From positions 6,164,001 to 6,228,000 of the forward strand of contig NZ_CP114902.1 of NCBI RefSeq assembly GCF_027497235.1: a stretch of 64,000 bases of DNA, read 5' to 3'. Positions 17,753 to 26,361 of this stretch are shown piece by piece. Below the pieces are notes generated by a model, which saw only the letters and a program-made list of their open reading frames with translations, was not told the origin of the DNA and ran no database searches. A program made the position numbers and the translations under genes. The stretch comes from Micromonospora sp. WMMD1128 (GTDB taxonomy: Bacteria > Actinomycetota > Actinomycetes > Mycobacteriales > Micromonosporaceae). Every line of letters begins with the position of its first letter. The stretch's first letter is position 1.

Positions 17753-17795
17753 GGTGACGTCCCCTCCGGGTGGCGTGTCGTTCGGACGCACATGA

Positions 17796-17822
17796 GATGC
17801 CGGCGGCGGGCACACCGTGACA
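17796..17822 (-). promoter_or_regulatory. ECF41-like promoter for the AhpD-like gene
   Basis: On the minus strand TGTCACG (17822-17816) is followed after 16 nt by CATC (17799-17796). The ECF41 consensus as I recall it is TGTCACA with a 16-nt spacer and CGTC. It lies 44 bp upstream of the start codon. Confidence 0.6.
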
Positions 17823-17856
17823 CCGTGGCCCGGTGACGACCACCACAGCGGCGAGG

Positions 17857-17883
17857 TGTCACACCGCGCCGGCCGCCGGCGTC
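17857..17883 (+). promoter_or_regulatory. ECF41 consensus promoter for the sigma factor gene
   Basis: TGTCACA (17857-17863), a 16-nt spacer and CGTC (17880-17883) match the ECF41 promoter exactly. It lies 36 bp before the sigma gene start, implying autoregulation. Confidence 0.75.
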
Positions 17884-17919
17884 TGGTGGGAACGCAGCCG
17901 AGCGGACAGGGAGCACGCC

Positions 17920-18822
17920 ATGGCGGACCGGGCCACCGAGGACTTCCTCACCCACCGGAACCTGCTCTTCACCGTCGCGTACGAGTTGCTCGGCTCGGCG
18001 GCCGACGCGGAGGACGTGCTCCAGGAGACCTGGTTGCGGTGGGCCGGCGTCGACCTCGACCAGGTTCGCGACCATCGCGCCTACCTGGTGCGGATCACCA
18101 CCCGTCAGGCGTTGACCCGGCTGCGGACGCTGGGCCGGCGCAAGGAGTCGTACGTCGGGTCGTGGCTGCCCGAGCCGCTGCTCACCGCGCCCGACGTGGC
18201 CGACGACGTGGCACTCGCCGAGAGCGTCTCGATGGCCATGCTGCTGGTGCTGGAGACGCTCGCGCCGACCGAGCGGGCCGTGTTCGTGCTGCGTGAGGTG
18301 TTCGACGTCGGATACGACGAGATCGCCGACACGGTCGAGAAGAGCCCGGCCACGGTACGCCAGATCGCGCACCGGGCCCGCGCCCACGTGGCGGCGCGAC
18401 GCCCCCGCCGTACCGTCTCCCCGGCCGAGACCCGGGACGCGCTCGACGCGTTCCGCCGGGCGGTCGAGACGGGTGACCTGCGGTCGCTGCTGGCCGTGCT
18501 CGCCGCGGACGTGGTGCTGGTGGGCGACGGCGGCGGGATCCGGCAGGCGATCCCGCGCCCGGTCACCGGCGCCGACAAGGTGGCCCGCCTGGTCACCGGC
18601 GGGTGGAGCCGAGTCGCCGCCGTGGCGTCGATGGAGCCGACGGAGGTCAACGGCTGTCCGGCGCTCGTCGTCCGGTTCGACGGCGAGCTGGACACGGTCA
18701 TGGCGGTACGCCTCGACGACGACGGCCGGATCACCGGCCTCTACGCCGTGCGCAACCCGGAGAAGCTGTCCCACATGAGCCGGGAGACGACGCTGAGCCG
18801 GCATGCGACGATGCCCGGATGA
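17920..18822 (+). CDS. sigJ: ECF41-type sigma factor with SnoaL-like C-terminal domain (SigJ-like)
   Basis: A 300-residue sigma factor. Region 2 reads FLTHRNLLFTVAYELLGSAADAE. Region 4 reads VFDVGYDEIADTVEKSPATVRQIAHRA. About 100 residues of SnoaL/NTF2-like domain follow and end in the NPEKL motif, which in ECF41 proteins corresponds to the conserved NPDKL box. In this group the C-terminal domain replaces a separate anti-sigma factor. The ATG at 17920 follows CAGGGAG; the upstream in-frame extension crosses the promoter and is rejected. The gene overlaps the next one by ATGA. Confidence 0.88.
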   Translation: MADRATEDFLTHRNLLFTVAYELLGSAADAEDVLQETWLRWAGVDLDQVRDHRAYLVRITTRQALTRLRTLGRRKESYVGSWLPEPLLTAPDVADDVALAESVSMAMLLVLETLAPTERAVFVLREVFDVGYDEIADTVEKSPATVRQIAHRARAHVAARRPRRTVSPAETRDALDAFRRAVETGDLRSLLAVLAADVVLVGDGGGIRQAIPRPVTGADKVARLVTGGWSRVAAVASMEPTEVNGCPALVVRFDGELDTVMAVRLDDDGRITGLYAVRNPEKLSHMSRETTLSRHATMPG

Positions 18823-19100
18823 GCCCCGACGTCAACGCACTCGCCATCAACGTGGCCATCCCGGAGGCGTTGCGCTGGACCGACACCCGGCGCGGCGAGG
18901 AGTTCACCCTGACCACGCTCAACGTCCGGCTGCTGCCCGACGGGCACCTCGCCGCCAAGGCGTACGGCCGGCCCACGGCGGGTGGCCGCGGCGCGTACGT
19001 GTCGTTCCGGGTACCGGACCGACCGGAGCTGGCGGCGTTGGTGGCGACCGCGGCCGACCGGGCCGGCGCGCTCTGGGCCGCCCACCGCGGCCTGGGGTGA
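18819..19100 (+). CDS. Conserved small hypothetical protein coupled to sigma factor
   Basis: A 93-residue protein overlapping the sigma gene stop as ATGA, so translation is probably coupled. It has no membrane segment or recognised motif. The sequence suggests a small alpha/beta domain (EEFTLTTLNVRLLPDGHLAAKAYGR region). I do not recognise it. Its position in the ECF41 transcript suggests a role with the sigma factor or its regulon. Confidence 0.6.
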   Translation: MSPDVNALAINVAIPEALRWTDTRRGEEFTLTTLNVRLLPDGHLAAKAYGRPTAGGRGAYVSFRVPDRPELAALVATAADRAGALWAAHRGLG

Positions 19101-19111
19101 GCGACGGGAGG

Positions 19112-19888
19112 TCACCGGCGCACACCCACCCCGCCGTAGCCGTGCGACACCGCCGCCCGCGGCTCGCCGTCCGGCCGCCAGTCGGCCAGCCGGACCAGAC
19201 CGGGCTCCACCAGGTCGTACCCGTGGAGGAAGCGGGCCACGTCGGCGTGGGTGCGGGGTACGAGCGGCGCGCTGCTGCGCCGGTAGATCTCGGTGCCCGC
19301 CCGCGCGGGCATCGGCGGCGCGCCGTCCAGCGTCAGGTGCGAGAGCGCGAGCAGGCTGCCCGGGGCGGTGGCGTCGCGCAACCGGGCCACGGCCGCCCAC
19401 GGGTCGTCCGAGTCGGGCACGAAGTGCAGCACCGCGACCAGGAGCAGCGCCACCGGCTCGGTCAGGTCGAGCGTGGCCCGCACCGCCGGGTCGGCCAGTA
19501 GCTCGTCGGGCCGCCGCAGGTCACCCCGGACCACGACGGTGCGACCGCCGTCGGTGGGCAGCAGCCGCCGGGCGTACGCGACGGCCACCTCGTCGTGGTC
19601 GACGTAGACCACCCGGGCGTCGGGGTGCACGGCGCGGACCACCTCGTGCACGTTGCCCTGGGTGGGCAGGCCGGCCCCGACGTCGAGGAACTGGCGTACG
19701 CCCTGCCCGGCCGCCCAGCGCACGGCCCGGCGCAGGAAGGCACGGTTGGTCTGGGCCGCCACCCCGGTGTCCGGGAAGATCTTCAGGATCTCCTCGGCGG
19801 CGGCCCGGTCGGCGGCGAAGTTGTGGCAGCCGCCCAGGTAGTAGTCATACATCCGGGCCACGTTGGGTCGCGTTTCAGCCTCCGTCAC
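19112..19888 (-). CDS. SAM-dependent methyltransferase (DUF574/PF04672 family)
   Basis: A 258-residue Rossmann methyltransferase of the large actinobacterial family PF04672. It shows the family's N-terminal signature (PNVARMYDYYLGG, then NFAADRAAAEE), the SAM-binding motif FLDVGAGLPTQGNVHEV and YVDHDEVAVAYAR for the ribose-binding acid. The start is a GTG at 19888. Substrates for this family are mostly unknown. It is divergent from a zinc-ribbon-like gene and shows no operon partner. Confidence 0.85.
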   Translation of the reverse strand: MTEAETRPNVARMYDYYLGGCHNFAADRAAAEEILKIFPDTGVAAQTNRAFLRRAVRWAAGQGVRQFLDVGAGLPTQGNVHEVVRAVHPDARVVYVDHDEVAVAYARRLLPTDGGRTVVVRGDLRRPDELLADPAVRATLDLTEPVALLLVAVLHFVPDSDDPWAAVARLRDATAPGSLLALSHLTLDGAPPMPARAGTEIYRRSSAPLVPRTHADVARFLHGYDLVEPGLVRLADWRPDGEPRAAVSHGYGGVGVRR

Positions 19889-19948
19889 GCCCTGATGTGT
19901 AGCACTCTGGGCGACACACCGCTGACCCGCCGTTGCGAGGAGGTACCG

Positions 19949-20428
19949 ATGACCGATGGACGGCAGACCGTGGAGGTCGACCCGACCCTGTTCCGCGCCG
20001 TCTACGACTCGCCCGCCTCGCTGCCGGGGCGGCACCGGTGGACCACCCCGGAGGCGGACGTACGCCGGCTGGAACGGCTGTTGGAGATCCCGGCGCACAG
20101 CATCGGCGCGCCGCTGTGGGTGAGCGGCGACGAGCCGGACTGCCCCAAGTGCGGGCGCCGGGTGACCTGGTACGACATCGTCTCGTCGGCGTTGCACGGG
20201 GTGCACGACAAAACGATGATCGCCCGGGTGGTGCTCGGCGAGCGCAAGTACGTGAACACCGAGGTGCCGGACGGGGTGCCGGGCGTCCACTGTGCCGACT
20301 GCCGGACCCCGATCACCGGCCTGCGCAGCTTCAAGTGCCACAACTGGGCGTACGCGTTCGAGGCGCTGGAGAAGATCGTCGAGCAGATGTCGGGCGTGCC
20401 GGCGGCCCGGCCGCCGGCCGCCTCCTGA
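19949..20428 (+). CDS. Conserved hypothetical protein with two CxxC zinc-ribbon-like pairs
   Basis: A 159-residue protein with a strong ribosome site (GAGGAGGT) before the ATG at 19949. It contains CPKCGR near residue 70 and CADCR near residue 115, which together could form one four-cysteine zinc site. No enzymatic motif is visible and I do not recognise the family. It has no signal peptide, so it is probably cytoplasmic. Confidence 0.7.
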   Translation: MTDGRQTVEVDPTLFRAVYDSPASLPGRHRWTTPEADVRRLERLLEIPAHSIGAPLWVSGDEPDCPKCGRRVTWYDIVSSALHGVHDKTMIARVVLGERKYVNTEVPDGVPGVHCADCRTPITGLRSFKCHNWAYAFEALEKIVEQMSGVPAARPPAAS

Positions 20429-20435
20429 CCGGCGC

Positions 20436-20490
20436 GCGTTAAGCGGGGCCCCCGCCTATACCGGATGCGTTAAGCGGGGGCCCCGCCTTA
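20436..20490. repeat. Tandem pair of GC-rich palindromic units
   Basis: Two near-identical units begin GCGTTAAGCGGGG at 20436 and 20467 (period 31) and each folds on a GGGGCCCC core. The second unit provides the TAA stop of the convergent prepilin peptidase gene (20488-20490). A related hairpin occurs at 53915-53980, also between convergent genes. It may act as a terminator. Confidence 0.6.
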
Positions 20491-21258
20491 CACCAGCAGG
20501 AGGGTGGCGGCGGTGGCGAGGATGAGGAACGGCCCGAAGGGGAGGTGGCTGGACCAGCGGAGTCGCCGGGTGGCGAGCAGTGCCAGCGCGGCCAGCGCGG
20601 CGAGGGTGAACGCGAGCACCAGCCCGGTCACCAGCACCGGCCAGCCGTGCCAGCCGAGCAGCGCGCCGACCCCCAGGGCCAGTTTGGCGTCGCCGAGGCC
20701 GAACCCCCGGCTGCCGAAGAGCACTGTGGTCGCCGCGAAGCCGGCGCCGAGCGCCAGCCCGGCCGCGGTGGCCCGCAGCCACGGCGAGGGGCCGGGCCCG
20801 GTCAGCGCGGCGGCCCCGAGCAGCGCCCAGGTGCCGGCCGCGGCGGGCCAGGTCAGCCGGTCGGGCAGCCGGTGTGCCGCGGCGTCCACGAGGGCCATCG
20901 GCACCGCCCAGGCGAGCCACCAGGCGAGCGCCAGCCGCGCGCCGAGCGGGCCGCCGGCCAGCGCCAGCACGGCCACCGCGACGAGCAGCGCCACCTCCGC
21001 CACGGCGGGCGGCGCGCCGATCCGGGCGCGGCAGGCCGGGCAGCGGGCCGCCGGCCCGAGCGCCGGCAGTGGCCGGTCCAGCCCGATCGGCGCGCCGCAG
21101 GCGTCGCACCCCGTCCGGTCGGGACGATCCGGCGGTACGGCGTAGCGGGCCACCGCCAGCCGGACGGGCGGCCCGACCGCGAGGGTGGCCAGCAGCCGCA
21201 CGACCGGGTGGCGGCCGGTGGCCGGCGGGGCGGGAGGGTGGATCCGTTCGGCGGTCAC
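20488..21258 (-). CDS. Type IV prepilin peptidase (A24 family)
   Basis: A 256-residue integral membrane aspartyl protease that would cleave the leader from Tad pilins. It keeps both catalytic aspartates: the first in MALVDAAAHRLPD and the second in the GLGDAK signature. It also has the two CxxC pairs (CDACG and CPACR) of the N-terminal methylase-associated zinc loop. About seven hydrophobic segments follow. The GTG at 21258 has GGGGGAG upstream. It is divergent from the tad operon at 21828, which makes it the natural processing enzyme for the prepilins encoded there. Confidence 0.85.
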   Translation of the reverse strand: MTAERIHPPAPPATGRHPVVRLLATLAVGPPVRLAVARYAVPPDRPDRTGCDACGAPIGLDRPLPALGPAARCPACRARIGAPPAVAEVALLVAVAVLALAGGPLGARLALAWWLAWAVPMALVDAAAHRLPDRLTWPAAAGTWALLGAAALTGPGPSPWLRATAAGLALGAGFAATTVLFGSRGFGLGDAKLALGVGALLGWHGWPVLVTGLVLAFTLAALAALALLATRRLRWSSHLPFGPFLILATAATLLLV

Positions 21259-21827
21259 GCCGGCTCCCCCGTTCGGACGCCTGCGCTTGCATCCTGCAAC
21301 ACGCAGCGTGACCGGGCACTGATCGCCGTGTTGCGGATGGCGCGGAAAGGGGCGTTCCGGCGGCCGGTTCGGGCGGGACGGGTCGGGTGCGCCCGGCCGG
21401 TGGAACGGATCGGACGACCCGGATGGACCCCACCCATACCGGTGGGCTCGGACCGGGCCGCCGGGTGCGGGCGGAGGGGTACGGGCGGGCACACGCCTGC
21501 GCTCGGCCGGGCCGATGGCGGCCTACTCGTCACCGTCCGGACATCCACCGGCCGCCACCACCCGTCTTCACTCACCGTGTTCACGTGAATTGCCTCTGTT
21601 GCATCGGCGCACGTCAGCCTATGCTCGCCCCTTGGGTACGACGCAACCCCCGATCAATTGGCGTCGGAGGCCGACCGGAGACATCAGTTCCACATTCCCG
21701 ACAGATCAGCACAGGCAAATGCAAGCGGTGGCGGCCGAGGCCCGGCCGGGCAGATCCGGGCGCGCTTCCGCATGCCCGGAGCGTGTCGACACGACCGTGC
21801 CGGGCCGGCACCGAGGAGGGCTCGGCG
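21259..21827. other. 569-bp divergent spacer upstream of the tad operon
   Basis: I find no convincing gene in this stretch. It contains a lower-GC segment (about 21575-21730) with a possible promoter, TTGCAT near 21598 and TATGCT near 21619, pointing into the tad operon. I looked for a c-di-GMP riboswitch and did not find the conserved core. Confidence 0.45.
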
Positions 21828-22394
21828 TTGCGCACATGGCAATCCCGTCGATGGGAAAGCTGCCTGCTCAGCCTGGCGCTGCTGACCGGCGCGGCCGGGT
21901 GCGGCACCGAGCCCGAGGTGGCCGCCCGCCCGCTGACCGGCGACGCCCCCGCACCGGCCGTCCATTCCGCCGCCGAGGAGAAGGCGGCCGAAAAATCGGC
22001 ACTCGCCGCCTATTCCGGCTATCTCGCCGCGTCCCGGGCGGCAAGCGCACGCAGCGATCCCGGCCACCCCGCACTGGCACGCTTTCTGGCCGACCCGCTG
22101 CTGACCCAGGTTCGGTTGGCAATTCGTGACGCGAAGGAGCACGGCGCGATGCGTACCGGAAAACTGGTTTCCGACCCCACCGTCGTCTCGGTCGACCTGA
22201 CCGCCCCGCTGCCCACCGTCGAGATCCAGGACTGCCTGGACTCGACCGGCTACCGGCTCGTCTACGCCAAGGACCGCAAGACGGTGCCCGGCACCCGCGG
22301 CGGGCGCTACCTGGCCACCGCCACCGCGGCCCGCTATCCGGACGGCCGCTGGCTGGTCAAGACCGGTGCCGCGCACCGGGACCAGCCGTGCTGA
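21828..22394 (+). CDS. Lipoprotein at head of tad operon
   Basis: A 188-residue predicted lipoprotein. The N-terminus (RRWESCLLSLALLTGAAGC) is a lipoprotein signal with lipobox AAGC. The mature part resembles secreted NTF2-like proteins found in actinobacterial tad loci but has no catalytic motif. I chose the TTG at 21828 because GAGGAGGG lies 7 nt upstream; the frame is open to 21387 without a ribosome site. It overlaps the next gene by 7 nt. Confidence 0.65.
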   Translation: MRTWQSRRWESCLLSLALLTGAAGCGTEPEVAARPLTGDAPAPAVHSAAEEKAAEKSALAAYSGYLAASRAASARSDPGHPALARFLADPLLTQVRLAIRDAKEHGAMRTGKLVSDPTVVSVDLTAPLPTVEIQDCLDSTGYRLVYAKDRKTVPGTRGGRYLATATAARYPDGRWLVKTGAAHRDQPC

Positions 22395-23335
22395 CCTGGG
22401 GAGGCGAGGGCGTCCCGGCCCGCCGGGCCGGGACGCCCCGCCGGTGGTTCACCGCCGGCCTGGTCGCGCTGCTCACGCTTGCCGGCGCGCCCGCGCGGGC
22501 CGCCGACCCGGGCGGCTCCTGCACACCCGACCAGGTTGACTGCGACGTCTGGGACGACGACCCGCCGGTGCCGGGTGGCGGCGGGAACGACGGCGGAGGC
22601 GGCGGGAACGAGGGCGGAGGCGGCGGCAACGACGGCGGCACCGCCAAGTGCCAGTGGGAGAGCCAGGTCGTCAAGTGCTACGACGACATCCTCGGCTGGT
22701 TCAACAACGCCGACGGCTGCTACTACAAGCTTGCCTCTCCGCAGGATCCCGCTCCCGAGGGCCAGCAGTGGTATACGGCCAGTTGCAACGGCGGCCTCGG
22801 CAACCAGGTGAACGTCCTGCTCGCCGCCCCGCCGCCCGGCTTCGGCACGCCACCCGACCCGGAGGAGCTGGCCCGCCGCGCCCTGGCCTCGATCTCGCTG
22901 CTGCCCCCGCGGACGGCTGTCGCGCCCCGGCGCAGCAAGGGGCCCGGGCTGGTCGGCCTGCCGGTGTGGATGTGGGCCAGCCCCGGCAACTCCTACTTCG
23001 GGCCGCTGCACGCCTCGGCCTCGGAGCGGGGACTGACCGTGGAGATCACCGCGACGGTGAACCGGATCGTCTGGCACATGGCCGACGGCCTCGACGTCGA
23101 GTGCGACGGGCCGGGCACCCCCTACAAGGCGGACGGGCCACGGGCCGGGTCCGCCTCACCCGACTGCGGCCTGCCCAACGGCTACCCGAAGGCGGACACC
23201 TACCGGGTCTACGCCACCGCCTACTGGACGGTCGAGTGGTCGTCGAGTGGCGGCGAGAGCGGTGAGATCGCCCAGACCCGGACCAGCGGTGTGATCCCGG
23301 TGCAGATCAACGAACTTCAGGTGGTGACCCGATGA
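22388..23335 (+). CDS. Secreted protein with Gly/Asn-rich linker, tad operon
   Basis: A 315-residue exported protein. A signal peptide (RRWFTAGLVALLTLAGAPARA) is followed by a low-complexity linker of repeated GGGGNDGG and GGGGNEGG units, then a Cys-containing domain (CQWESQVVKCYDDILGW and CNGG) and a C-terminal beta-rich region. The start is a GTG overlapping the previous gene. It has no recognised catalytic motif. It sits inside the tad operon and probably acts at the cell surface in pilus assembly or adhesion. Confidence 0.7.
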   Translation: MLTWGGEGVPARRAGTPRRWFTAGLVALLTLAGAPARAADPGGSCTPDQVDCDVWDDDPPVPGGGGNDGGGGGNEGGGGGNDGGTAKCQWESQVVKCYDDILGWFNNADGCYYKLASPQDPAPEGQQWYTASCNGGLGNQVNVLLAAPPPGFGTPPDPEELARRALASISLLPPRTAVAPRRSKGPGLVGLPVWMWASPGNSYFGPLHASASERGLTVEITATVNRIVWHMADGLDVECDGPGTPYKADGPRAGSASPDCGLPNGYPKADTYRVYATAYWTVEWSSSGGESGEIAQTRTSGVIPVQINELQVVTR

Positions 23336-23994
23336 GCATGGTGGCGTCCCGGAACGGGACCCCGGTGGAGGCGCCGGTGGCGCCGCCCAAGGTGGTCCGG
23401 CAGCGACGGATCCGACCCGGCCTGCTCGGCCTGGCGATCCTGCTGATCGCGCTCGGCGGGCTGGGCGCCGCGTTCGCGGTCACCTCGGTGCGGTCCACCG
23501 GCACCTACCTGGCGGTGGCCCGCCCGGTCGAGGTGGGGCAGCAGATCACCGCCGACGACCTGGTGCCGGTCCAGCTCTCCGGCGGGCGCGAGCTGCGGCC
23601 GGTGCCCGCCGACCGGATGAAGGACCTGCTCGGCCTGCGGGCCGCCGTCCGGCTCACCCCCGGCACCCTGCTCACCACGACCCAGCTCACCGAAGCCCCC
23701 CTGCTCGGCCCCGGCCAGCAGCAGATCGCGCTGGGGTTGGCGTCCGACCAGGTGCCCGCCCGCAAACTGCACCCCGGTGACAAGGTGCTGCTGGTCAGCA
23801 CGCCGGACACCGGCACCAGCGGCGCCGAGGCGACCCGCGGCGGCACCCGGTTCGAGGCCACCGTGATCGACACCGCCGTGCCGGAGAGCAGCGACGTGGT
23901 GGTCTACCTGGCGCTGGCCGTCCGGGACGTGCCGGCGGTGGTGGTGCTGGCCGCGGACGACCGGGTCGCACTCGTGCTGGTCGAGGCGGCCTGA
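23332..23994 (+). CDS. cpaB: CpaB/RcpC-like SAF-domain pilus assembly protein
   Basis: A 220-residue membrane-anchored protein. One N-terminal helix (GLLGLAILLIALGGLGAAFAV) precedes a SAF domain (VARPVEVGQQITADDLVPV, then LTPGTLLTTTQL). CpaB/RcpC proteins are periplasmic or cell-wall components of Tad machines. The ATG overlaps the previous stop as ATGA. Its place before the CpaE and TadA homologues supports the call. Confidence 0.8.
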   Translation: MSMVASRNGTPVEAPVAPPKVVRQRRIRPGLLGLAILLIALGGLGAAFAVTSVRSTGTYLAVARPVEVGQQITADDLVPVQLSGGRELRPVPADRMKDLLGLRAAVRLTPGTLLTTTQLTEAPLLGPGQQQIALGLASDQVPARKLHPGDKVLLVSTPDTGTSGAEATRGGTRFEATVIDTAVPESSDVVVYLALAVRDVPAVVVLAADDRVALVLVEAA

Positions 23995-24827
23995 TGGCGA
24001 TCATCGCCCTGGTGTCGGCGAAGGGCTCGCCGGGCGTCACCACCACCGCGCTGGCCGCGGCGCTGAGCTGGCACCGCCGGCTCGTGCTGGCCGAGTGCGA
24101 CCCGGCGGGCGGCTCGATCCTCGCCGGCTACCTGGGCGGCACGCTCGACGGCCCGCGCGGCATCGGCGAACTTGCCGTCGGTGAGCTGCGCGACGGCAGC
24201 CTGGAGACCGCGTTCTGGTCGCAACTCGTCGACCTGGACGCGCCGCGCCGCGAACGGCTGCTCCTGCCCGGCGTGGTCGACCCGGCGCAGGCCGGCAGCG
24301 TGGTGCCGCTCTGGCAACGCTTCGCCGACTACTTCACCGGGCTGGACCGGGGCGTACCCCCGTACGACGTGCTCGTCGACTGTGGCCGGTTGGCGGTCGA
24401 CGGTCCACCGTGGCCGCTGCTGCGGGCCGCCGCGGTGGTGCTGCTCGCCACCCGCGCGCACCTGCCCGACCTCTCCGCCACCCGGTCCACCGTCCGGGCG
24501 ATCGAACGGGACCTCACCGAACACCGCGTCCCGCCCGGCAACCTGCGGCTGCTGGTGGTCGGCGACGGGCACGGCACCAGTGAGATCAGCAAGGCGCTGC
24601 GGCTGCCGGTGATCGCCCGGCTGCCACACGACCCGCGTACCGCCGAGGTGCTCGCGCACGGCGGCACCGTACGCGCCGGTCGGCCGCTCATGCGCGCGGC
24701 CGGCGCGCTCGAGGTGCCGGTCCGGGCGCTGCTGGACCGCCGTCGGGCCCGGCTGGCCTGGCCCGGTGCGACGTCCGCCCACGCGGTGAGCGCGCCGCTC
24801 GCGCCGGAGGTGCCAGGTGCGGTTTGA
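23994..24827 (+). CDS. cpaE: CpaE/TadZ-like ATPase with degenerate P-loop
   Basis: A 277-residue MinD/ParA-type protein that would localise the pilus machine. The deviant Walker A reads KGSPGVTTT: the first Lys is kept but the Lys that normally precedes Thr is Val, so ATP hydrolysis may be weak or absent, as reported for some TadZ proteins. DVLVDCGR corresponds to the Walker B strand. It starts 1 nt inside the cpaB stop and overlaps the tadA start. Confidence 0.8.
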   Translation: MAIIALVSAKGSPGVTTTALAAALSWHRRLVLAECDPAGGSILAGYLGGTLDGPRGIGELAVGELRDGSLETAFWSQLVDLDAPRRERLLLPGVVDPAQAGSVVPLWQRFADYFTGLDRGVPPYDVLVDCGRLAVDGPPWPLLRAAAVVLLATRAHLPDLSATRSTVRAIERDLTEHRVPPGNLRLLVVGDGHGTSEISKALRLPVIARLPHDPRTAEVLAHGGTVRAGRPLMRAAGALEVPVRALLDRRRARLAWPGATSAHAVSAPLAPEVPGAV

Positions 24828-26361
24828 GCCGGTCTCGCACGACCCGCGCGGGCAGCAACCCGGGGTCGTCTCCACGGTCCCGCCGCTGGCCCCGCCGAAC
24901 GGGCGGCACCACGTCGCCGGCCCGGCTTTGCCCGCCGCGCCACCCGCGCCACCGCCCCGCCCCCGGGTCGACTTCGCCGTGGTCCGCGAGCTGCGCCGGG
25001 AGTTGAGCGAGCGGCTCACCCACTGGCAGCGCGGGCGGGAGTTCGACGCCGACGCCGAGGAGACCGAGCGGGCCCGGCTGGCCGTCGCGGTGGTCTCCGC
25101 GTACGCCGACTCGGTGCGCCGGGCCGGCACGCCGATGCCCGCCGACGCGGAGCGGCTGCTGCTCGACCAGGTGACCGCCGAGCTGGTCGGGCTCGGTCGA
25201 CTCCAGACGCTGCTCGTCGACGAGACCATCGAGGAGGTGCACATCCTCGGCTGCGACCAGGTGCGCATCACCCGGCACGGCGGCGGCGTCGACTGGGCCG
25301 AGCCGATCGCCGACAGCGACGACGAGTTGGTGGAGATCCTCCAGGCCGCGGCCCGCCGGGCCGGCGCGACCGAACGGTCGCTCTCCACCTCCAAGCCCAC
25401 GCTCGACCTGCAACTGCCCGACGGCAGCCGGCTCGCCGCGGTCTTCCTGGTCAGCCACCGTCCCTACGCGGTGATCCGCAAGCACAACACGCTCGACGTG
25501 AGCCTGGAGGACATCGCCGGCGCGCGGCCCGACCTGGACGAGATGATCGACCCGCTGCTGCGCGACTTCCTCCGCGCGTCCATGCGGGCCGGGCTGAACA
25601 TCATGGTCGCCGGGCTGGCCGGAGCCGGGAAGACCACCGTCATCCGGGCGCTGATGGACGACATCCCGGCCGACGAGCCGTACGTGCTGCTGGAGGAGAG
25701 CCGGGAACTGCTGCCGGCCCGGCGCGGGCACAAGCACCGGGCGGTGATGAGCTTCGAGTCCCGGGAGGGGCACGGTGAGCGCGGCGCGGACGGGCGACCC
25801 GCGGGTGAGGTGAGCATCGCCGACCTGATCCCGGTGTCGCTGCGGATGGGCGTGCTGCGGATCATCGTCGGCGAGGTGCGGTCCCGGGAGATCGTGCCGA
25901 TGCTCCAGGCGATGACCACAAGCCGCGGGTCGATGTGCACCATCCACGCCCGTACCCCGGCCGGGGTGAGCGAACGGATCATCGAGCTGGCGCTGTCCCA
26001 CGGCCGGGAGATGACAGTCGACCAGGCCCGCCGGATGGCGGGCAACGCGCTCGACCTCATCGTCTACGTCACGGTCGAGGACGAGACCGCGATCGGCGGT
26101 CGCAAGCACCGCTTCGTCTCGCACGTCGAGGAGGTCATCGGCGTCGGCGAGGGCAACCGGATCACCACCACCACCGTCTTCGGCCCGGGGGCGGACGGCC
26201 GGGCGGTCCCCCGCCACCTGCCCGAACGGATCCGCGACCAACTGCTGCGCGTCGGCTACGACGCCCGGCTGCTCACCCGGTTCGTCGAGGCCGGCGTCGG
26301 CGCCTGGCGGCGGCCCCGCCACACCCGCCTCGGGCGGCGGCCGGGCGGGGGGCCGGCGTGA
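24817..26361 (+). CDS. tadA: TadA/CpaF secretion ATPase
   Basis: A 514-residue type II/IV secretion ATPase that powers pilus assembly. Walker A is GLAGAGKTT, the Asp box is VLLEESREL, Walker B is LRIIVGEVRSREI and the His box is GSMCTIHA. A Pro/Ala-rich N-terminus of about 50 residues precedes the CpaF N-domain. It starts at a GTG inside the cpaE gene. Confidence 0.92.
   Translation: MRFEPVSHDPRGQQPGVVSTVPPLAPPNGRHHVAGPALPAAPPAPPPRPRVDFAVVRELRRELSERLTHWQRGREFDADAEETERARLAVAVVSAYADSVRRAGTPMPADAERLLLDQVTAELVGLGRLQTLLVDETIEEVHILGCDQVRITRHGGGVDWAEPIADSDDELVEILQAAARRAGATERSLSTSKPTLDLQLPDGSRLAAVFLVSHRPYAVIRKHNTLDVSLEDIAGARPDLDEMIDPLLRDFLRASMRAGLNIMVAGLAGAGKTTVIRALMDDIPADEPYVLLEESRELLPARRGHKHRAVMSFESREGHGERGADGRPAGEVSIADLIPVSLRMGVLRIIVGEVRSREIVPMLQAMTTSRGSMCTIHARTPAGVSERIIELALSHGREMTVDQARRMAGNALDLIVYVTVEDETAIGGRKHRFVSHVEEVIGVGEGNRITTTTVFGPGADGRAVPRHLPERIRDQLLRVGYDARLLTRFVEAGVGAWRRPRHTRLGRRPGGGPA

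Noticed and set aside
21575..21830. Possible c-di-GMP riboswitch before the tad operon
   Set aside because: GGCAAATGC-like words caught my eye, but the paired core and the second conserved GACGCAAAGCC segment are missing.
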